Notes: a model not told the origin generated them from the letters alone. A DNA stretch of 64,000 nt from Pseudomonas taiwanensis (GCF_013393345.1 NZ_QJRF01000033.1:1-64000); one strand, 5' to 3'; shown: positions 1 through 8,589, counted from the first letter of the stretch. Numbers and translations are program-made.

Positions 1-5
1 AACCT

Positions 6-105
6 TGTGGGGGCGAATTTATTCGCTAAAGCAGGCCGAAGGCCTGCCCTTAGAAGGTTCGTGGGGCCGCTACGCGGTCCTTAGCGAATGAATTCGCCCC
101 CACAG
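6..105. repeat. REPIN-like palindromic element, copy A
   Basis: Two inverted arms built on GTGGGGGCGAATTTATTCGC and its near-complement enclose two smaller GC hairpins. The same arms recur near 53.6, 54.7, 54.9 and 58.6 kb, always between genes. This is the organisation of Pseudomonas REP doublets (REPINs), which are thought to be mobilised by RAYT transposases. No RAYT gene is visible in this window. Confidence 0.85.
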
Positions 106-115
106 AAAAGCGGCG

Positions 116-607
116 CTACACCTGGCTCTGTTCCCCGCTGAACACCAGCGTCACCCGGCAGCGCCGGCAGTAATAGCGGCGCCCGCGTGCCACCAGGGCG
201 TGACGCTGGGCGGAGAAGGGATGGCCGTCGGGGCAGGCGCAGCGGTACAGGTAGCGCGTCACCTTGCGCCGGTTCACTTCATAGGTGTGGCAGCGATTGG
301 GTGGCAGTTCGTAGACGCCGCGCATGATCAGCTGCCATTCCTCGCCGTGGGGCTGGATGCGCGGGCCGAACAGTTGATGGGCGACCAGGTGCGCCACCTC
401 GTGGGCGACGGTCTGGCGCAGGAAGTCTTCCTGGTTCTCGCGGTACAGCTGCGGGTTGAAGCGCAGCTTGTTCTCATCCAGATGGGCGACGCCGGCTTTC
501 TGCCCGCGCAGCTTGAAGCTCACTTCGGGACGGGGAAAGCGGCATTTGAAAAAGTCTTCGGCCTGCAGGTAGCAAGCTTCGACGCGGGCAAGTAGCTGCT
601 CGGGCAT
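116..607 (-). CDS. sprT: SprT family zinc metalloprotease-like protein
   Basis: The 163-residue product has the zincin motif HEVAH at residues 69-73 and a C-terminal cysteine pattern (CACPDGH, then CRRC) that looks like a zinc ribbon. Both are the signature of the SprT/SprT-like family, which is related to the Spartan protease of eukaryotes; the bacterial function is poorly defined. I start at the ATG at 607 (MPEQLL), which matches the usual length. An in-frame ATG at 640 would add 11 residues of unremarkable sequence. The gene reads away from the two Yip1-type genes upstream on the same strand and ends just inside the REPIN at the window edge. Confidence 0.85.
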   Translation of the reverse strand: MPEQLLARVEACYLQAEDFFKCRFPRPEVSFKLRGQKAGVAHLDENKLRFNPQLYRENQEDFLRQTVAHEVAHLVAHQLFGPRIQPHGEEWQLIMRGVYELPPNRCHTYEVNRRKVTRYLYRCACPDGHPFSAQRHALVARGRRYYCRRCRVTLVFSGEQSQV

Positions 608-676
608 AGGGCACTCCGTTGGCGCGGAATTATGCCGCAAAGCAGCCGCTGCCCGAATCGCCGTTCGGCTGGGCGG

Positions 677-1294
677 TTATCTCACTACGTGGGTGATCTC
701 CTGGTACTCGGGCGTCATGTAGAACTGCCAATGGAGAATCACCGACACCAGCAACGTCACCAGCACCAGCAAGCCCACAGCCCAGATGGAGGTGGCATAG
801 AGCATGCTCTGCTCGCGCTTCATGCGCATGAAGATCGGCACGCCCACATAGAGCAGCACCGTGGAGTAGGCACAGGCCAGCCCCAGCACCAGGAGCGCCA
901 GCCAGCGGCTCGGATAGAGGCTGGCGAGGCCGGCGATGAACAGCGGCGTGGCCACGTAGGCGACGAAGCCGACGCACTGGTTGAAGTTCGGTCGAACCTC
1001 GAACGTGCGCGACATCCAGCGTACGAACGAGCCCATCAGCACCACGCCAATCACCGAAGTGAGGTAGAGGCCGATGGCGAGTTGCAAGGCACTGTCCGGC
1101 TGCAGTCGCACCACTTCGTCACGGGCCAGGCTCCAGCCGACTTCGGTGGTGCCGACGTAGAGGCTGAACGCTGGAATCAGGGCGAGCAGCAGCAGGTGGC
1201 CGAGGTAGTGGAGGCTGTTCTGGCGTTCCTCGTCGCGGATTTCATCCCAGGCGCGCAGGGGCTGGGTGAAGAGGTTCACGAAGTGGGGAGTCAT
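677..1294 (-). CDS. Yip1 domain integral membrane protein (copy 1)
   Basis: The 205-residue protein has about five hydrophobic segments and the Yip1-type layout: a short amphipathic N-terminus (LFTQPLRAWDEI), then membrane spans with a conserved ATPLFIAGLASLYP stretch. Bacterial Yip1-domain proteins sit in the inner membrane and their role is not established. The start at 1294 has a strong AAGGAG six bases upstream. The next gene upstream on the same strand is a clear paralogue that aligns over the whole length, so this is a tandem duplication. Confidence 0.8.
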   Translation of the reverse strand: MTPHFVNLFTQPLRAWDEIRDEERQNSLHYLGHLLLLALIPAFSLYVGTTEVGWSLARDEVVRLQPDSALQLAIGLYLTSVIGVVLMGSFVRWMSRTFEVRPNFNQCVGFVAYVATPLFIAGLASLYPSRWLALLVLGLACAYSTVLLYVGVPIFMRMKREQSMLYATSIWAVGLLVLVTLLVSVILHWQFYMTPEYQEITHVVR

Positions 1295-1413
1295 GGCGGT
1301 CTCCTTGCACAGGACGCTTTGGATTACCTGCGCCTGGCCGCGCAGGCCCTGTGCATATAGAGAGGAGTCACAAGCGGGGTTTCAGGTTTCTGGCCGAACG
1401 GTCATCTGCCCAT

Positions 1414-1440
1414 GAAAAAGGCCGCCCATGGGCGGCCTTG
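1414..1440 (-). terminator. Rho-independent terminator after the upstream Yip1 gene
   Basis: Read on the minus strand, a GC-rich hairpin (AAGGCCGCCC with ATGG in the loop) is followed by a T run (complement of the A's at 1414-1418). It lies 18 bases beyond the stop of the gene ending at 1458, so the two Yip1 paralogues are probably separate transcripts or separated by attenuation. Confidence 0.8.
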
Positions 1441-1457
1441 TCTGCATCAGGAAAGCA

Positions 1458-2057
1458 TCAGCTGGTGTACACCGGTCCCAGGCCGAAGCCCCAGAGGATC
1501 ACGGCAGAGGCGATCATCGCCACCAGCACCACCAGGCCAACCGCCAGCACCGAGCTGGAGAACAGGAAGCCTTCGTCCTTGGGAATGTTCATGAACGTCG
1601 GTATGCCCACATACAGTAGGTAGACCGTGTAGCAGATGGCCAAGGTGCCCACCGTCGCGCCGAACCAGAGGTGCGGGTAGAGTGCCGCGAGGCCGCCAAT
1701 GAACAGCGGGGTCGCGCAGTAGGCGGCGAAGACGATGCACTCGGTGATGCTCGGATTGGCGTCGTAGGTGCGCGCCATCCAGTGGATGAAACCACCCATC
1801 ACCGCCACGCCGGCCAGCATCGCCAGGTAGGACATGATGGACATCTGCATCGCGCTGGCCTGGGTGAGCATCACAGGATCGCCCTTGCCCAGTACCCAGC
1901 CGACCTGGGTTGTGCCGATATAGGCAGAAATTACGGGAATTGCAGCAAGGATCAGGACGTGGGTGAGATACATGTGGCCGACGCTTTCGTCTTCGCCACG
2001 GATCTCTTGCCACTCTTGATCGGGATGGGTGAAGAGCCCCCAAACGTGGTGGATCAT
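1458..2057 (-). CDS. Yip1 domain integral membrane protein (copy 2)
   Basis: This 199-residue product is a paralogue of the downstream gene at 677-1294. Shared blocks include LFT.P...W.EIR near the N-terminus, IGTT.VGW, ATPLFI.GLA.LYP and LLYVG.P.FM. Four or five membrane spans are visible. I chose the ATG at 2057 (MIHHVWGLFTHP) because GAGGAGGTG lies just upstream of it. The open frame extends to 2120, but that extension is arginine-rich and has no membrane-protein character. Function is unknown beyond the family. Confidence 0.8.
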   Translation of the reverse strand: MIHHVWGLFTHPDQEWQEIRGEDESVGHMYLTHVLILAAIPVISAYIGTTQVGWVLGKGDPVMLTQASAMQMSIMSYLAMLAGVAVMGGFIHWMARTYDANPSITECIVFAAYCATPLFIGGLAALYPHLWFGATVGTLAICYTVYLLYVGIPTFMNIPKDEGFLFSSSVLAVGLVVLVAMIASAVILWGFGLGPVYTS

Positions 2058-2212
2058 GCTGAACACCTCCTCATTATTATGAGGTCGCCCCCCAGCGAAG
2101 CGCCGGCAGCGCATGGACAACGCTGACCGGTGCCCGGCCGACCTATGCGACCTTATGTCGCAGTATAGGCAGGCGATTCGCCGACGCCTTAGAGCGAATC
2201 GAAGATTCAGTG

Positions 2213-2812
2213 TCAGCTGTAATAGCGTTGAAGTATTTCCATGGCCTTGTTGATCGATTGCAAGCGCGAGGTGCTGCCGCCCCGATCCGGGTGATGCTGG
2301 CTCACCAGTTGGCGGTAGCGCTGCTTGATCACCGCGAGGCTGAGCGGCTGGCTGCCGCTGTGCAGGCCGAACAGTTCCAGCGCCGCGAGCTTTTCTTCGC
2401 TGCCCTGCATACGCGTCCAGAAGCTGGCCAGCAGCTTTTCCACGTCTTCTTCCGTGGTATCGCGCAGATTGCTCAGGTCCAGGTAATAGTCGCGCAGCGG
2501 GTCCAGCTCGCTGAGGGCGGCGGCGGTGCCCGCTGCATAGGGCAGCAGCTGCACGCAGAGTGGGCTGATGGCCAACTGCGCCTCGCCAGTACCATTCAAA
2601 GCGTCACGCAGGCGGTAGAGCGCGTTGAAGACCAGGAAGTGCGTGCGGAACAGCACCAGCTTGTCGGTGAGTTCCAGGTGCGGGATGTGGGTGGAGTGGC
2701 GGGCCTTGAGGGCCTGGATCAGTTGGTACTCGCTCAGCCCTTCGGGAGCCCCGCGCAAGAGTTCGAGGAGCTGGTCGCTGAGGTCCAGGGCGGGGTCGAG
2801 GTCACTGTTCAT
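2213..2812 (-). CDS. DnaJ-related protein with C-terminal J domain
   Basis: The 199-residue product has an N-terminal domain of the DnaJ-related type (LLELLRGAPEGLSEYQL, then a helical region) and a short J domain at the very C-terminus containing the HPD motif in SQHHPDRGG. The HPD tripeptide is what stimulates Hsp70 ATPase, so the protein is probably a DnaK co-chaperone of unknown client range. The start at 2812 (MNSDLDPALD) is preferred over the longer frame to 2890, whose extra residues are low-complexity. It is divergent from ttcA, with the promoters in the 100-base gap. Confidence 0.8.
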   Translation of the reverse strand: MNSDLDPALDLSDQLLELLRGAPEGLSEYQLIQALKARHSTHIPHLELTDKLVLFRTHFLVFNALYRLRDALNGTGEAQLAISPLCVQLLPYAAGTAAALSELDPLRDYYLDLSNLRDTTEEDVEKLLASFWTRMQGSEEKLAALELFGLHSGSQPLSLAVIKQRYRQLVSQHHPDRGGSTSRLQSINKAMEILQRYYS

Positions 2813-2912
2813 CCGGCGGAGCCTAGCACAGGCCGATGATGGGGCTGGGGCCGCGCTCGCTTTGTGCGTAAAATAGCCAGCTTTTCGCATTCCTCCCGGA
2901 TTTCAGAGCACC

Positions 2913-3737
2913 ATGGGCACCCTTTCGGTCAACCAGAACAAACTGCAGAAACGCATCCGCCGCCTGGCCGGCGAAGCCATCACCGACTTCAACATGATCG
3001 AGGATGGCGACAAGGTCATGGTCTGCCTGTCCGGCGGCAAGGACAGCTACACCATGCTGGACGTGCTGCTTTACCTGCAGAAGGTCGCGCCGATCAAGTT
3101 CGAGATCGTGGCGGTGAACATGGACCAGAAGCAGCCTGGTTTCCCCGAGCACGTCCTGCCGGCCTATCTGGAATCCATCGGCGTGCAGTACCACATCATC
3201 GAAAAGGACACCTATTCGGTGGTGAAGGAGAAGATCCCGGAAGGCAAGACCACCTGCTCGCTCTGCTCGCGCCTGCGTCGTGGCACCCTCTATACCTTCG
3301 CCGACGAGATCGGCGCGACCAAGATGGCCCTGGGGCACCACCGCGACGACATCCTGGAAACCTTCTTCCTCAATATGTTCTACGGCGGCACCCTCAAGGC
3401 CATGCCGCCGAAGCTGCGCGCCGACGACGGCCGCAACGTGGTGATCCGCCCGCTGGCCTACTGCAACGAAGCCGATATCGAGGCGTACTCCATTCTCAAG
3501 GAATTCCCGATCATCCCGTGCAACCTCTGCGGTTCCCAGGAGAATCTGCAGCGCCAGGTGGTCAAGGAGATGCTCAACGAGTGGGAGCGCAAGTCGCCGG
3601 GCCGCACCGAGATCATGTTCCGGGCCCTGCAGAACGTGGTGCCGTCGCAACTGGCGGACCGTAACCTGTTCGACTTCGTCAATCTGCGCATCGACGAAAC
3701 CGCAGCACCGCGCACCCTGGACGTGGTCAACATCTGA
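2913..3737 (+). CDS. ttcA: tRNA 2-thiocytidine(32) synthetase TtcA
   Basis: The 274-residue protein contains the PP-loop SGGKDS at residues 40-45 and the cysteine set of TtcA: CSLC at 115-118 and a CNLC at 203-206. These bind the Fe-S cluster used for thiolation of C32 in some tRNAs, with ATP activating the base. Length and motif spacing fit the family closely. The gene is monocistronic by position and is followed by a REP hairpin. Confidence 0.95.
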   Translation: MGTLSVNQNKLQKRIRRLAGEAITDFNMIEDGDKVMVCLSGGKDSYTMLDVLLYLQKVAPIKFEIVAVNMDQKQPGFPEHVLPAYLESIGVQYHIIEKDTYSVVKEKIPEGKTTCSLCSRLRRGTLYTFADEIGATKMALGHHRDDILETFFLNMFYGGTLKAMPPKLRADDGRNVVIRPLAYCNEADIEAYSILKEFPIIPCNLCGSQENLQRQVVKEMLNEWERKSPGRTEIMFRALQNVVPSQLADRNLFDFVNLRIDETAAPRTLDVVNI

Positions 3738-3746
3738 CCGTGCCCC

Positions 3747-3796
3747 TGTAGGAGCGAGCTTGCTCGCGAAGGTTCGCCAGCAAGCTGGCTCCTGCA
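3747..3796. repeat. REP palindrome, TGTAGGAGC family, copy 1
   Basis: Arms TGTAGGAGCGAGCTTGCTCG and a near-inverted copy ending GGCTCCTGCA form a two-hairpin unit between ttcA and the next gene. Five more members of the family occur in the window (near 16.7, 30.6, 37.5, 43.3 and 47.0 kb). Confidence 0.85.
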
Positions 3797-3826
3797 GGGA
3801 ACCGTTCCGCATCGAAAGGACTCCCT

Positions 3827-4498
3827 ATGCGCGATTACCGCTGGCTCCACGAATACTGCCTGAACCGCTTCGGCTCGGCCGAAGCCCTGGAAGAGCGCCT
3901 ACCGCAGCCGCGCGGCGAAGCCGAGCTGCGTGCACTCAGTGACGACCGCTACTTGTCGCTGATGGCGTTGCGCGTCTTTCGTGCCGGCCTCAAACACAGT
4001 CTGGTGGATGCCAAGTGGCCGGCGTTCGAAGAGGCCTTCTTCGGCTTCGATCCGCATAAAGTGGTGCTGATGGGGGCTGAGCATCTGGAGCGGCTAATGC
4101 AGGACACCCGCCTCATTCGCCATCTCGGCAAGCTCAAGAGTGTGCCGCGCAATGCCCAGTTCGTGCTGGACGTGGCGCGGGAAAAGGGCAGCTTCGGTGC
4201 CCTGATCGCCGACTGGCCGGTGACTGATATCGTTGGCCTGTGGAAATACCTGGCCAAGCACGGCAACCAGTTGGGCGGACTGTCGGCGCCGCGCTTCCTG
4301 CGGATGGTCGGCAAGGACACCTTCATCCCCACGGATGATATGGTCGCGGCCCTCAAGGCCCAGGACATCATCGACAAGGCCCCCTCCAGCCAGAAAGACC
4401 TGGCGCAGGTGCAGGCCGCGTTCAACCAGTGGCATGCCGAGAGTGGCCGGCCGCTGTGCCAGCTTTCCATGATGCTGGCCCACACCGTCAATCACTGA
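3827..4498 (+). CDS. DNA-3-methyladenine glycosylase I (Tag) family protein
   Basis: The 223-residue product resembles the Tag branch of the HhH-GPD base-excision glycosylases. Visible blocks are YRWLHEYC at the N-terminus, the helical SLMALRVFRAGLKHSLVDAKWPAFEEAFFGFD segment, and the later NAQFVLDVA and W.YLAKHGNQLGG region. Known Tag enzymes remove 3-methyladenine from alkylated DNA. This subgroup is diverged from E. coli Tag and I do not see its zinc-binding tail, so substrate is inferred only at family level. The gene starts 30 bases after the REP element. Confidence 0.75.
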   Translation: MRDYRWLHEYCLNRFGSAEALEERLPQPRGEAELRALSDDRYLSLMALRVFRAGLKHSLVDAKWPAFEEAFFGFDPHKVVLMGAEHLERLMQDTRLIRHLGKLKSVPRNAQFVLDVAREKGSFGALIADWPVTDIVGLWKYLAKHGNQLGGLSAPRFLRMVGKDTFIPTDDMVAALKAQDIIDKAPSSQKDLAQVQAAFNQWHAESGRPLCQLSMMLAHTVNH

Positions 4499-4540
4499 GC
4501 CGCGGGAGACACCCGGCGTCGGTGGGCAGAGGAGGGGAGC

Positions 4541-5305
4541 ATGTCGGATATCCAGCGTGTAGCCGCAGCCATCAAGGCGGCCGAGCGAATCCTGGTGATT
4601 ACCGGGGCGGGATTGTCGGCGGACTCCAGCTTGCCTACCTATCGGGGGCTGGGCGGTCTCTACAACGGTGTGACGGAGGAAGGGCTGCCTATAGAGGAAG
4701 CACTCTCCGGGCCGATGCTGCGACGTAACCCCGCGCTGTGCTGGAAGTACCTCGCCCAGCTCGGTCGCGCTTGCCTGGGCGCCCGACCCAATGCCGGTCA
4801 CGAAGCCATCGCTCAGCTGCAGAAGATCAAGCCCGAGTGCTGGGTGCTGACCCAGAACATCGATGGCTACCATCGCCAGGCCGGCTCACCGCGAGAACGA
4901 CTGATCGAGATCCACGGCGAGCTGTCGCCGCTTTTCTGCCAGTCCTGTGGCGCGGAAAGTCCCGACCTCGCCCGACATCTGGCAGGGGAAATGCCTCCCA
5001 AATGCCATGAATGTGGTGGTATTCTCCGCCCACCCGTGGTGCTGTTCGAAGAAATGCTCCCAGAGCAAGCCATCGACAGCCTCTACGCCGAGCTGCGCAA
5101 CGGATTCGATGCGGTGATCTCGGTGGGAACCACGGCGAGCTTTCCTTACATCATCGAGCCCGTCCTCCGCACCCGCCAAGCAGGCGGTTTCACCGTGGAG
5201 ATCAATCCGGCGCTCACCGACCTCAGCCCCGTCGTCGATGTCCACCTCAGAGGAAAGGCCTTAGATGTTTTGCAGGGACTGCTGAGTCACATTTCAGGCG
5301 ATTAA
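4541..5305 (+). CDS. SIR2 family NAD-dependent protein deacylase
   Basis: The 254-residue protein has the sirtuin signatures: GAGLS at residues 22-26, TQNID at 104-108, the catalytic histidine in IHGE at about 125, and two zinc-binding CxxC pairs (C133/C136 and C155/C158). The NAD-binding GAG.S is followed by ADSSLPTYRG, where most sirtuins read A.SGIPxFR, so it belongs to a side branch. It should remove acyl groups from protein lysines using NAD. A good GGAGGGGAG precedes the start. The bacterial name cobB is avoided because the B12 gene cobB lies 7 kb downstream. Confidence 0.88.
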   Translation: MSDIQRVAAAIKAAERILVITGAGLSADSSLPTYRGLGGLYNGVTEEGLPIEEALSGPMLRRNPALCWKYLAQLGRACLGARPNAGHEAIAQLQKIKPECWVLTQNIDGYHRQAGSPRERLIEIHGELSPLFCQSCGAESPDLARHLAGEMPPKCHECGGILRPPVVLFEEMLPEQAIDSLYAELRNGFDAVISVGTTASFPYIIEPVLRTRQAGGFTVEINPALTDLSPVVDVHLRGKALDVLQGLLSHISGD

Positions 5306-5374
5306 ATTTGCAAATGGGTTTGATAGAGGGCATAGTCGCGCCTTCATCAAAAACTGTCCGACACGGTCGTGCCC

Positions 5375-5995
5375 ATGCTGAAGCGCTTCGCACCCCTCGT
5401 GCCTCTCACCTTCGCCCTGTTTCTCGCCGCTTGCGCAGGCAATGTGCAGCAGCAATCCCAGACCCAAACGCAAGCTCCCGTAGCCGACGGCATGCCCGAT
5501 TCGCTGCTGGCTGACCGCGAGCCTACCGCCCTGGATCTGGCGAACCTCACCGACGATGAGCCCTACCAGATGCCGTCCCTCTCCGACGGTCTGCTGGAGC
5601 GTGGTTTCGAGCTGGTGGGTACCCCGTACCGCTTCGGTGGCCGTTCCCTGAAGACCGGCTTCGATTGCAGTGGCTTCGTCGGCTACCTGTTCAAGGAAGA
5701 GGCCGGCATCCAGCTGCCGCGTTCTACTCGCGAGATGATCAACCTGGATGCCCCGGTGATCGCCCGCAGCGAACTGCAGCCCGGCGACATCGTGTTCTTC
5801 AACAACCGTGGCCGCGGCCGCGTCAGTCACGCCGGCATCTATATTGGCGACGACCAGTTCATTCACTCCAGCAGCAGCCGCAGCGGCGGTGTGCGCGTCG
5901 ACAGCCTCGACGACCGCTACTGGAAGGCCAGCTACATGGAAGCCAAGCGCGTCCTGGCCATGAACACCCCGACTCGCCACCCGCTGCATCGCTGA
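5375..5995 (+). CDS. NlpC/P60 family (C40) cell-wall peptidase, lipoprotein
   Basis: The product has a lipoprotein signal (MLKRF, a hydrophobic stretch, then LAAC as lipobox), a low-complexity linker, and a C-terminal NlpC/P60 domain. The catalytic cysteine is in FDCSGF, the histidine in VSHAGIY, and a third polar residue follows near IHSSS. These enzymes cleave peptide bonds in the peptidoglycan stem, here probably anchored to the outer membrane. I use the ATG at 5375; a GTG two codons earlier (5369) is the alternative and neither has a good Shine-Dalgarno. A paralogue follows after a terminator. Confidence 0.85.
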   Translation: MLKRFAPLVPLTFALFLAACAGNVQQQSQTQTQAPVADGMPDSLLADREPTALDLANLTDDEPYQMPSLSDGLLERGFELVGTPYRFGGRSLKTGFDCSGFVGYLFKEEAGIQLPRSTREMINLDAPVIARSELQPGDIVFFNNRGRGRVSHAGIYIGDDQFIHSSSSRSGGVRVDSLDDRYWKASYMEAKRVLAMNTPTRHPLHR

Positions 5996-6019
5996 TTCAG
6001 CTGGATTCGAGTCGAAAAG

Positions 6020-6054
6020 CCGAGGCGGCCCTGAGTGGCCGCCTCGGTTTTTTT
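6020..6054 (+). terminator. Rho-independent terminator
   Basis: A perfect stem CCGAGGCGGCC / GGCCGCCTCGG with a short loop is followed by seven T's. It lies 25 bases after the first NlpC/P60 gene and separates the two paralogues. Confidence 0.9.
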
Positions 6055-6201
6055 ATGCCCGAGGCTTTCTTGAACGCAAAAAACACCGGATTCTGCAGAT
6101 GGTCAGGGAACTTTTTCTGTCCGGGCGTGTAGCTTTCGCTTGCAATATCATTGTGAGATCAGCAAATTAGCGTGCACTCCTCAAGTCAGGACTGACTTGC
6201 C

Positions 6202-6729
6202 ATGCTCGCACCGAACCGCCTCGCCATCCTTGCCCTGGCCTCGCTGCTCACCGCTTGCGCGAGCAAGGCGCCTCCGCCTTATTCCCCACCTGTTGTCACT
6301 GCGCCTTCCCAGCAGTTCTCCCCAGCGGCTGAAGATGTGCTGTTCCGCGCCCTCGGCCTGGTGGGTACGCCTTATCGCTGGGGCGGCAATACCCCGGACA
6401 GCGGTTTCGACTGCAGTGGCCTTATCGGCTATGTCTATCGCGATGCTGCGGGCATCAGCCTGCCACGCTCCACGCGCGAACTGATCGCCATGCGCGCGCC
6501 CAGCATCGGCCTCAATGCCCTGCAAAGCGGCGACCTGGTGTTCTTCGCCACCAATGGCGGCGCGCAGGTCAGCCATGCCGGCATTTATGTGGGCGAAGGC
6601 CGCTTCGTCCATGCGCCACGCACTGGCGGAACGGTGCGCCTCGACAGCCTGTCGAACAGCTACTGGCAACGCAGCTATCTCAGCGCCAAGCGCGTAATCT
6701 TCGACCCACGCCTGGCGCAATCCCACTGA
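6202..6729 (+). CDS. NlpC/P60 family (C40) cell-wall peptidase, lipoprotein (second copy)
   Basis: The 175-residue protein has a signal peptide ending in the lipobox LTAC, a short proline-rich linker and an NlpC/P60 domain with GTPYRWGG, the catalytic cysteine in FDCSGL and the histidine in VSHAGIYVG. It is clearly a paralogue of the gene at 5375, with a shorter linker. It should cleave peptidoglycan cross-bridges or stems. The next gene starts 7 bases after its stop, so it may be cotranscribed with the methyltransferase and HNH genes. Confidence 0.86.
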   Translation: MLAPNRLAILALASLLTACASKAPPPYSPPVVTAPSQQFSPAAEDVLFRALGLVGTPYRWGGNTPDSGFDCSGLIGYVYRDAAGISLPRSTRELIAMRAPSIGLNALQSGDLVFFATNGGAQVSHAGIYVGEGRFVHAPRTGGTVRLDSLSNSYWQRSYLSAKRVIFDPRLAQSH

Positions 6730-6736
6730 GGCACTC

Positions 6737-7387
6737 ATGACCAACCGCACGCTGAACCTCGATGACGCCCTCTACGGCTATCTCCTCGAGGTTTCGCTGC
6801 GGGAGTCACCGCTGCTGGAACGCCTGCGGGCGGAAACCGCTTTCTTGCCCATGGCGCGCTGGCAGATCGCGCCGGAGCAGGGCCAGTTCATGGCATTGCT
6901 GGTGAAGCTCACCGGCGCCCGTCGCATCCTCGAAGTCGGTACCTTCACCGGCTACAGCGCCCTGTGCATGGCGGCCGAGATCCCGGCTGACGGCCGGATG
7001 ATCTGCTGTGACCTGCCGGGCGACTACAACGCCGTCGCCCTTCGCTACTGGCAGGAAGCCGGCCTTGCTGGGCGCATCGAGCTGCGCCTCGCGCCAGCGC
7101 TGGATACGCTGGCTTGCCTGGAAGACGGTAGCTTCGACCTGATCTTCATTGATGCCGACAAGAGCAACTATCCCGCCTATCTGGAGGAAGCCCTGCGCCT
7201 GGCGCGACAGGGTGGGCTGGTGCTCTTCGACAATGTGCTCTGGAGTGGCCGCGTGCTGGAAACCGAGTCGGACGACGCCGACACCCGTGCCATCCAGGCG
7301 CTTAATCTCGCCCTGAAAGCCGATCCGCGCGTCGACCTGTCGCTGCTGCCCGTGGGAGATGGCCTGACCCTCTGCCGCAAGCGTTGA
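6737..7387 (+). CDS. O-methyltransferase, SAM-dependent (CCoAOMT-like)
   Basis: The 216-residue product matches the class I methyltransferase layout of family 3 O-methyltransferases. The glycine-rich SAM loop EVGTFTGYSAL is near residue 70, the acidic residue follows in MICCDLPG, then FDLIFIDADKSNY and LFDNVLWSG. The aspartates of the DADK segment usually bind a divalent metal. The natural substrate in bacteria is seldom known. It lies in a tight run with the NlpC/P60 gene upstream and the HNH gene 4 bases downstream. Confidence 0.85.
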   Translation: MTNRTLNLDDALYGYLLEVSLRESPLLERLRAETAFLPMARWQIAPEQGQFMALLVKLTGARRILEVGTFTGYSALCMAAEIPADGRMICCDLPGDYNAVALRYWQEAGLAGRIELRLAPALDTLACLEDGSFDLIFIDADKSNYPAYLEEALRLARQGGLVLFDNVLWSGRVLETESDDADTRAIQALNLALKADPRVDLSLLPVGDGLTLCRKR

Positions 7388-7391
7388 AAGC

Positions 7392-7712
7392 ATGCCTGAA
7401 CCGATCCGCCTGCCGCCCCAGCCCGATGCCTGCGAACTCTGCGGTCGGCACTCGCCGCTGACCCGCCACCATCTGATCCCCAAAGCCCTGCACGACAAGC
7501 CTTACGTGCAGAAGCGCTTCGTGAAAAGCGAGCGCATCACCGCCACCCTCTGGGTCTGCCGTCCTTGCCATAACCAGATCCATAGACTGTTCAGCGAGAA
7601 GGAGCTGGCGTTGACCTTCAATAGCCGCGAAGCGCTGTTGGGCGACGAGCGCATGCGTACCTTCGTCGACTGGCTGGCCGGCAAGCCGGCGGGCTTCAAC
7701 CCGAGGCATTGA
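7392..7712 (+). CDS. HNH-type zinc-finger nuclease-like protein
   Basis: The 106-residue protein has a compact HNH-like fold signature: CELCGR, then TRHHLIPK, then CRPCHNQIH. The two CxxC pairs would bind structural zinc and the double histidine would be the catalytic position. It is too small for a restriction enzyme with a recognition domain and is not next to a methylase gene, so a defence role cannot be claimed. It is the last gene of a co-directional run and converges on the toxin-antitoxin pair. Confidence 0.7.
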   Translation: MPEPIRLPPQPDACELCGRHSPLTRHHLIPKALHDKPYVQKRFVKSERITATLWVCRPCHNQIHRLFSEKELALTFNSREALLGDERMRTFVDWLAGKPAGFNPRH

Positions 7713-7791
7713 GCGGCGGCGGTGATTCTGCGGGATGTGGCGGCGGAACTCTCCAGCGCAGCGCCATCCGCATCATTTCCTCGCGATGGCG

Positions 7792-8133
7792 TCAGCGCAT
7801 CAGGCAATAGTTGATGAGCTGTTCCTCGATGCTTTGCCGCTGGCGCAGGAAAAGTGCCACCACCACTCGCGCCTCGGGCTCAAAATAGTGATAGAGGATT
7901 CGGTACTCGCCGATATGCAGCTCCCGGTAGTGGCGAATGCCGAGAAGCGCGGCCTGCTCGCACACTGGAGCGGCCAGTGGATGTGACTTCAAACGCTTTT
8001 CTGCGCTCCTGACCAACTCGATCAGTTGCGCTTGCGCTTGTTCGGGACCGTGGTAGGGCGTGAGGTGGTGGATCTGGGCAATCAAGCTTTCTTCGGCTGT
8101 CGAGGCGTAAGCGATCTCAATCGTTCTGCTCAT
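7792..8133 (-). CDS. RelE/ParE superfamily toxin
   Basis: The 113-residue product ends in the typical RelE/ParE strand pattern: [19 protein letters not shown], then [16 protein letters not shown]. This is the core of ribosome-dependent mRNA interferases or gyrase poisons. The start at 8133 ([10 protein letters not shown]) lies inside the upstream antitoxin gene, overlapping it by 17 bases, which points to translational coupling. Whether it acts on mRNA or on gyrase cannot be told from sequence. Confidence 0.82.
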   Translation of the reverse strand: MSRTIEIAYASTAEESLIAQIHHLTPYHGPEQAQAQLIELVRSAEKRLKSHPLAAPVCEQAALLGIRHYRELHIGEYRILYHYFEPEARVVVALFLRQRQSIEEQLINYCLMR

Positions 8134-8404
8134 CCTGGGCGTCTCCCGATCTTCCTTGGGCAGTGGGGCTGCGCTGCTTGAGTCGTTCCAGCAGGGTGTC
8201 ACCCGAGATGAGTCGGCCTTCGGCTGCATCGCGGTCAGCGAAGGACAGCAATTTGATCAGCGCAAGCGCTTCGTCGCGGCGCTGGCGCTCGGCGTAGGAC
8301 TCGACCACGTAGGCCGGCACACCATTTTGGGTGATCACCATGGGCTCGCTGAGGTCCAGCGAGGCAGCATGCTGCTTCAGGTAGCTGATGGTCTGGATTT
8401 TCAT
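8117..8404 (-). CDS. Phd/YefM family antitoxin
   Basis: The 95-residue protein begins [18 protein letters not shown] and continues [17 protein letters not shown], the Phd/YefM N-terminal fold that dimerises and binds the operator DNA. The C-terminus ([18 protein letters not shown]) is polar and probably unstructured, as expected for the toxin-binding tail. It precedes the toxin on the same strand and overlaps it. Phd/YefM-type modules usually repress their own promoter; no operator palindrome was clearly visible upstream. Confidence 0.83.
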   Translation of the reverse strand: MKIQTISYLKQHAASLDLSEPMVITQNGVPAYVVESYAERQRRDEALALIKLLSFADRDAAEGRLISGDTLLERLKQRSPTAQGRSGDAQDEQND

Positions 8405-8563
8405 GGCATCTCCCGGGTGGTGAGGACGCCGCATTCCGGCCGAATGAAGCGCCCCCGAAGAGAACAAGTGGGGTGGTCTATTTATAGTCTGAATAAGAAC
8501 TGGCGACAATCGGCGAGCTCGAGCCAATCTTGCCGACTGCGTTGAGAGCCATGCCGATACCCT

Positions 8564-8589
8564 GGTGGAAGTAAAAAGCGACTTCCACC
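8564..8589. repeat. 26-bp GGTGGAA...TTCCACC hairpin, copy 1
   Basis: An inverted repeat GGTGGAAGT / ACTTCCACC is followed by CCTAC. Very similar 26-bp units lie at 54850 (inverted) and 58766, each flanked by CCCTACG-like sequence and, in two cases, by CGATGG. It lies between the antitoxin promoter and the riboswitch. Confidence 0.6.

Noticed and set aside
7392-8404. Restriction or defence cluster formed by the HNH gene and the toxin-antitoxin pair
   Set aside because: The genes converge, belong to separate units, and no methylase, ATPase or other defence gene is near.
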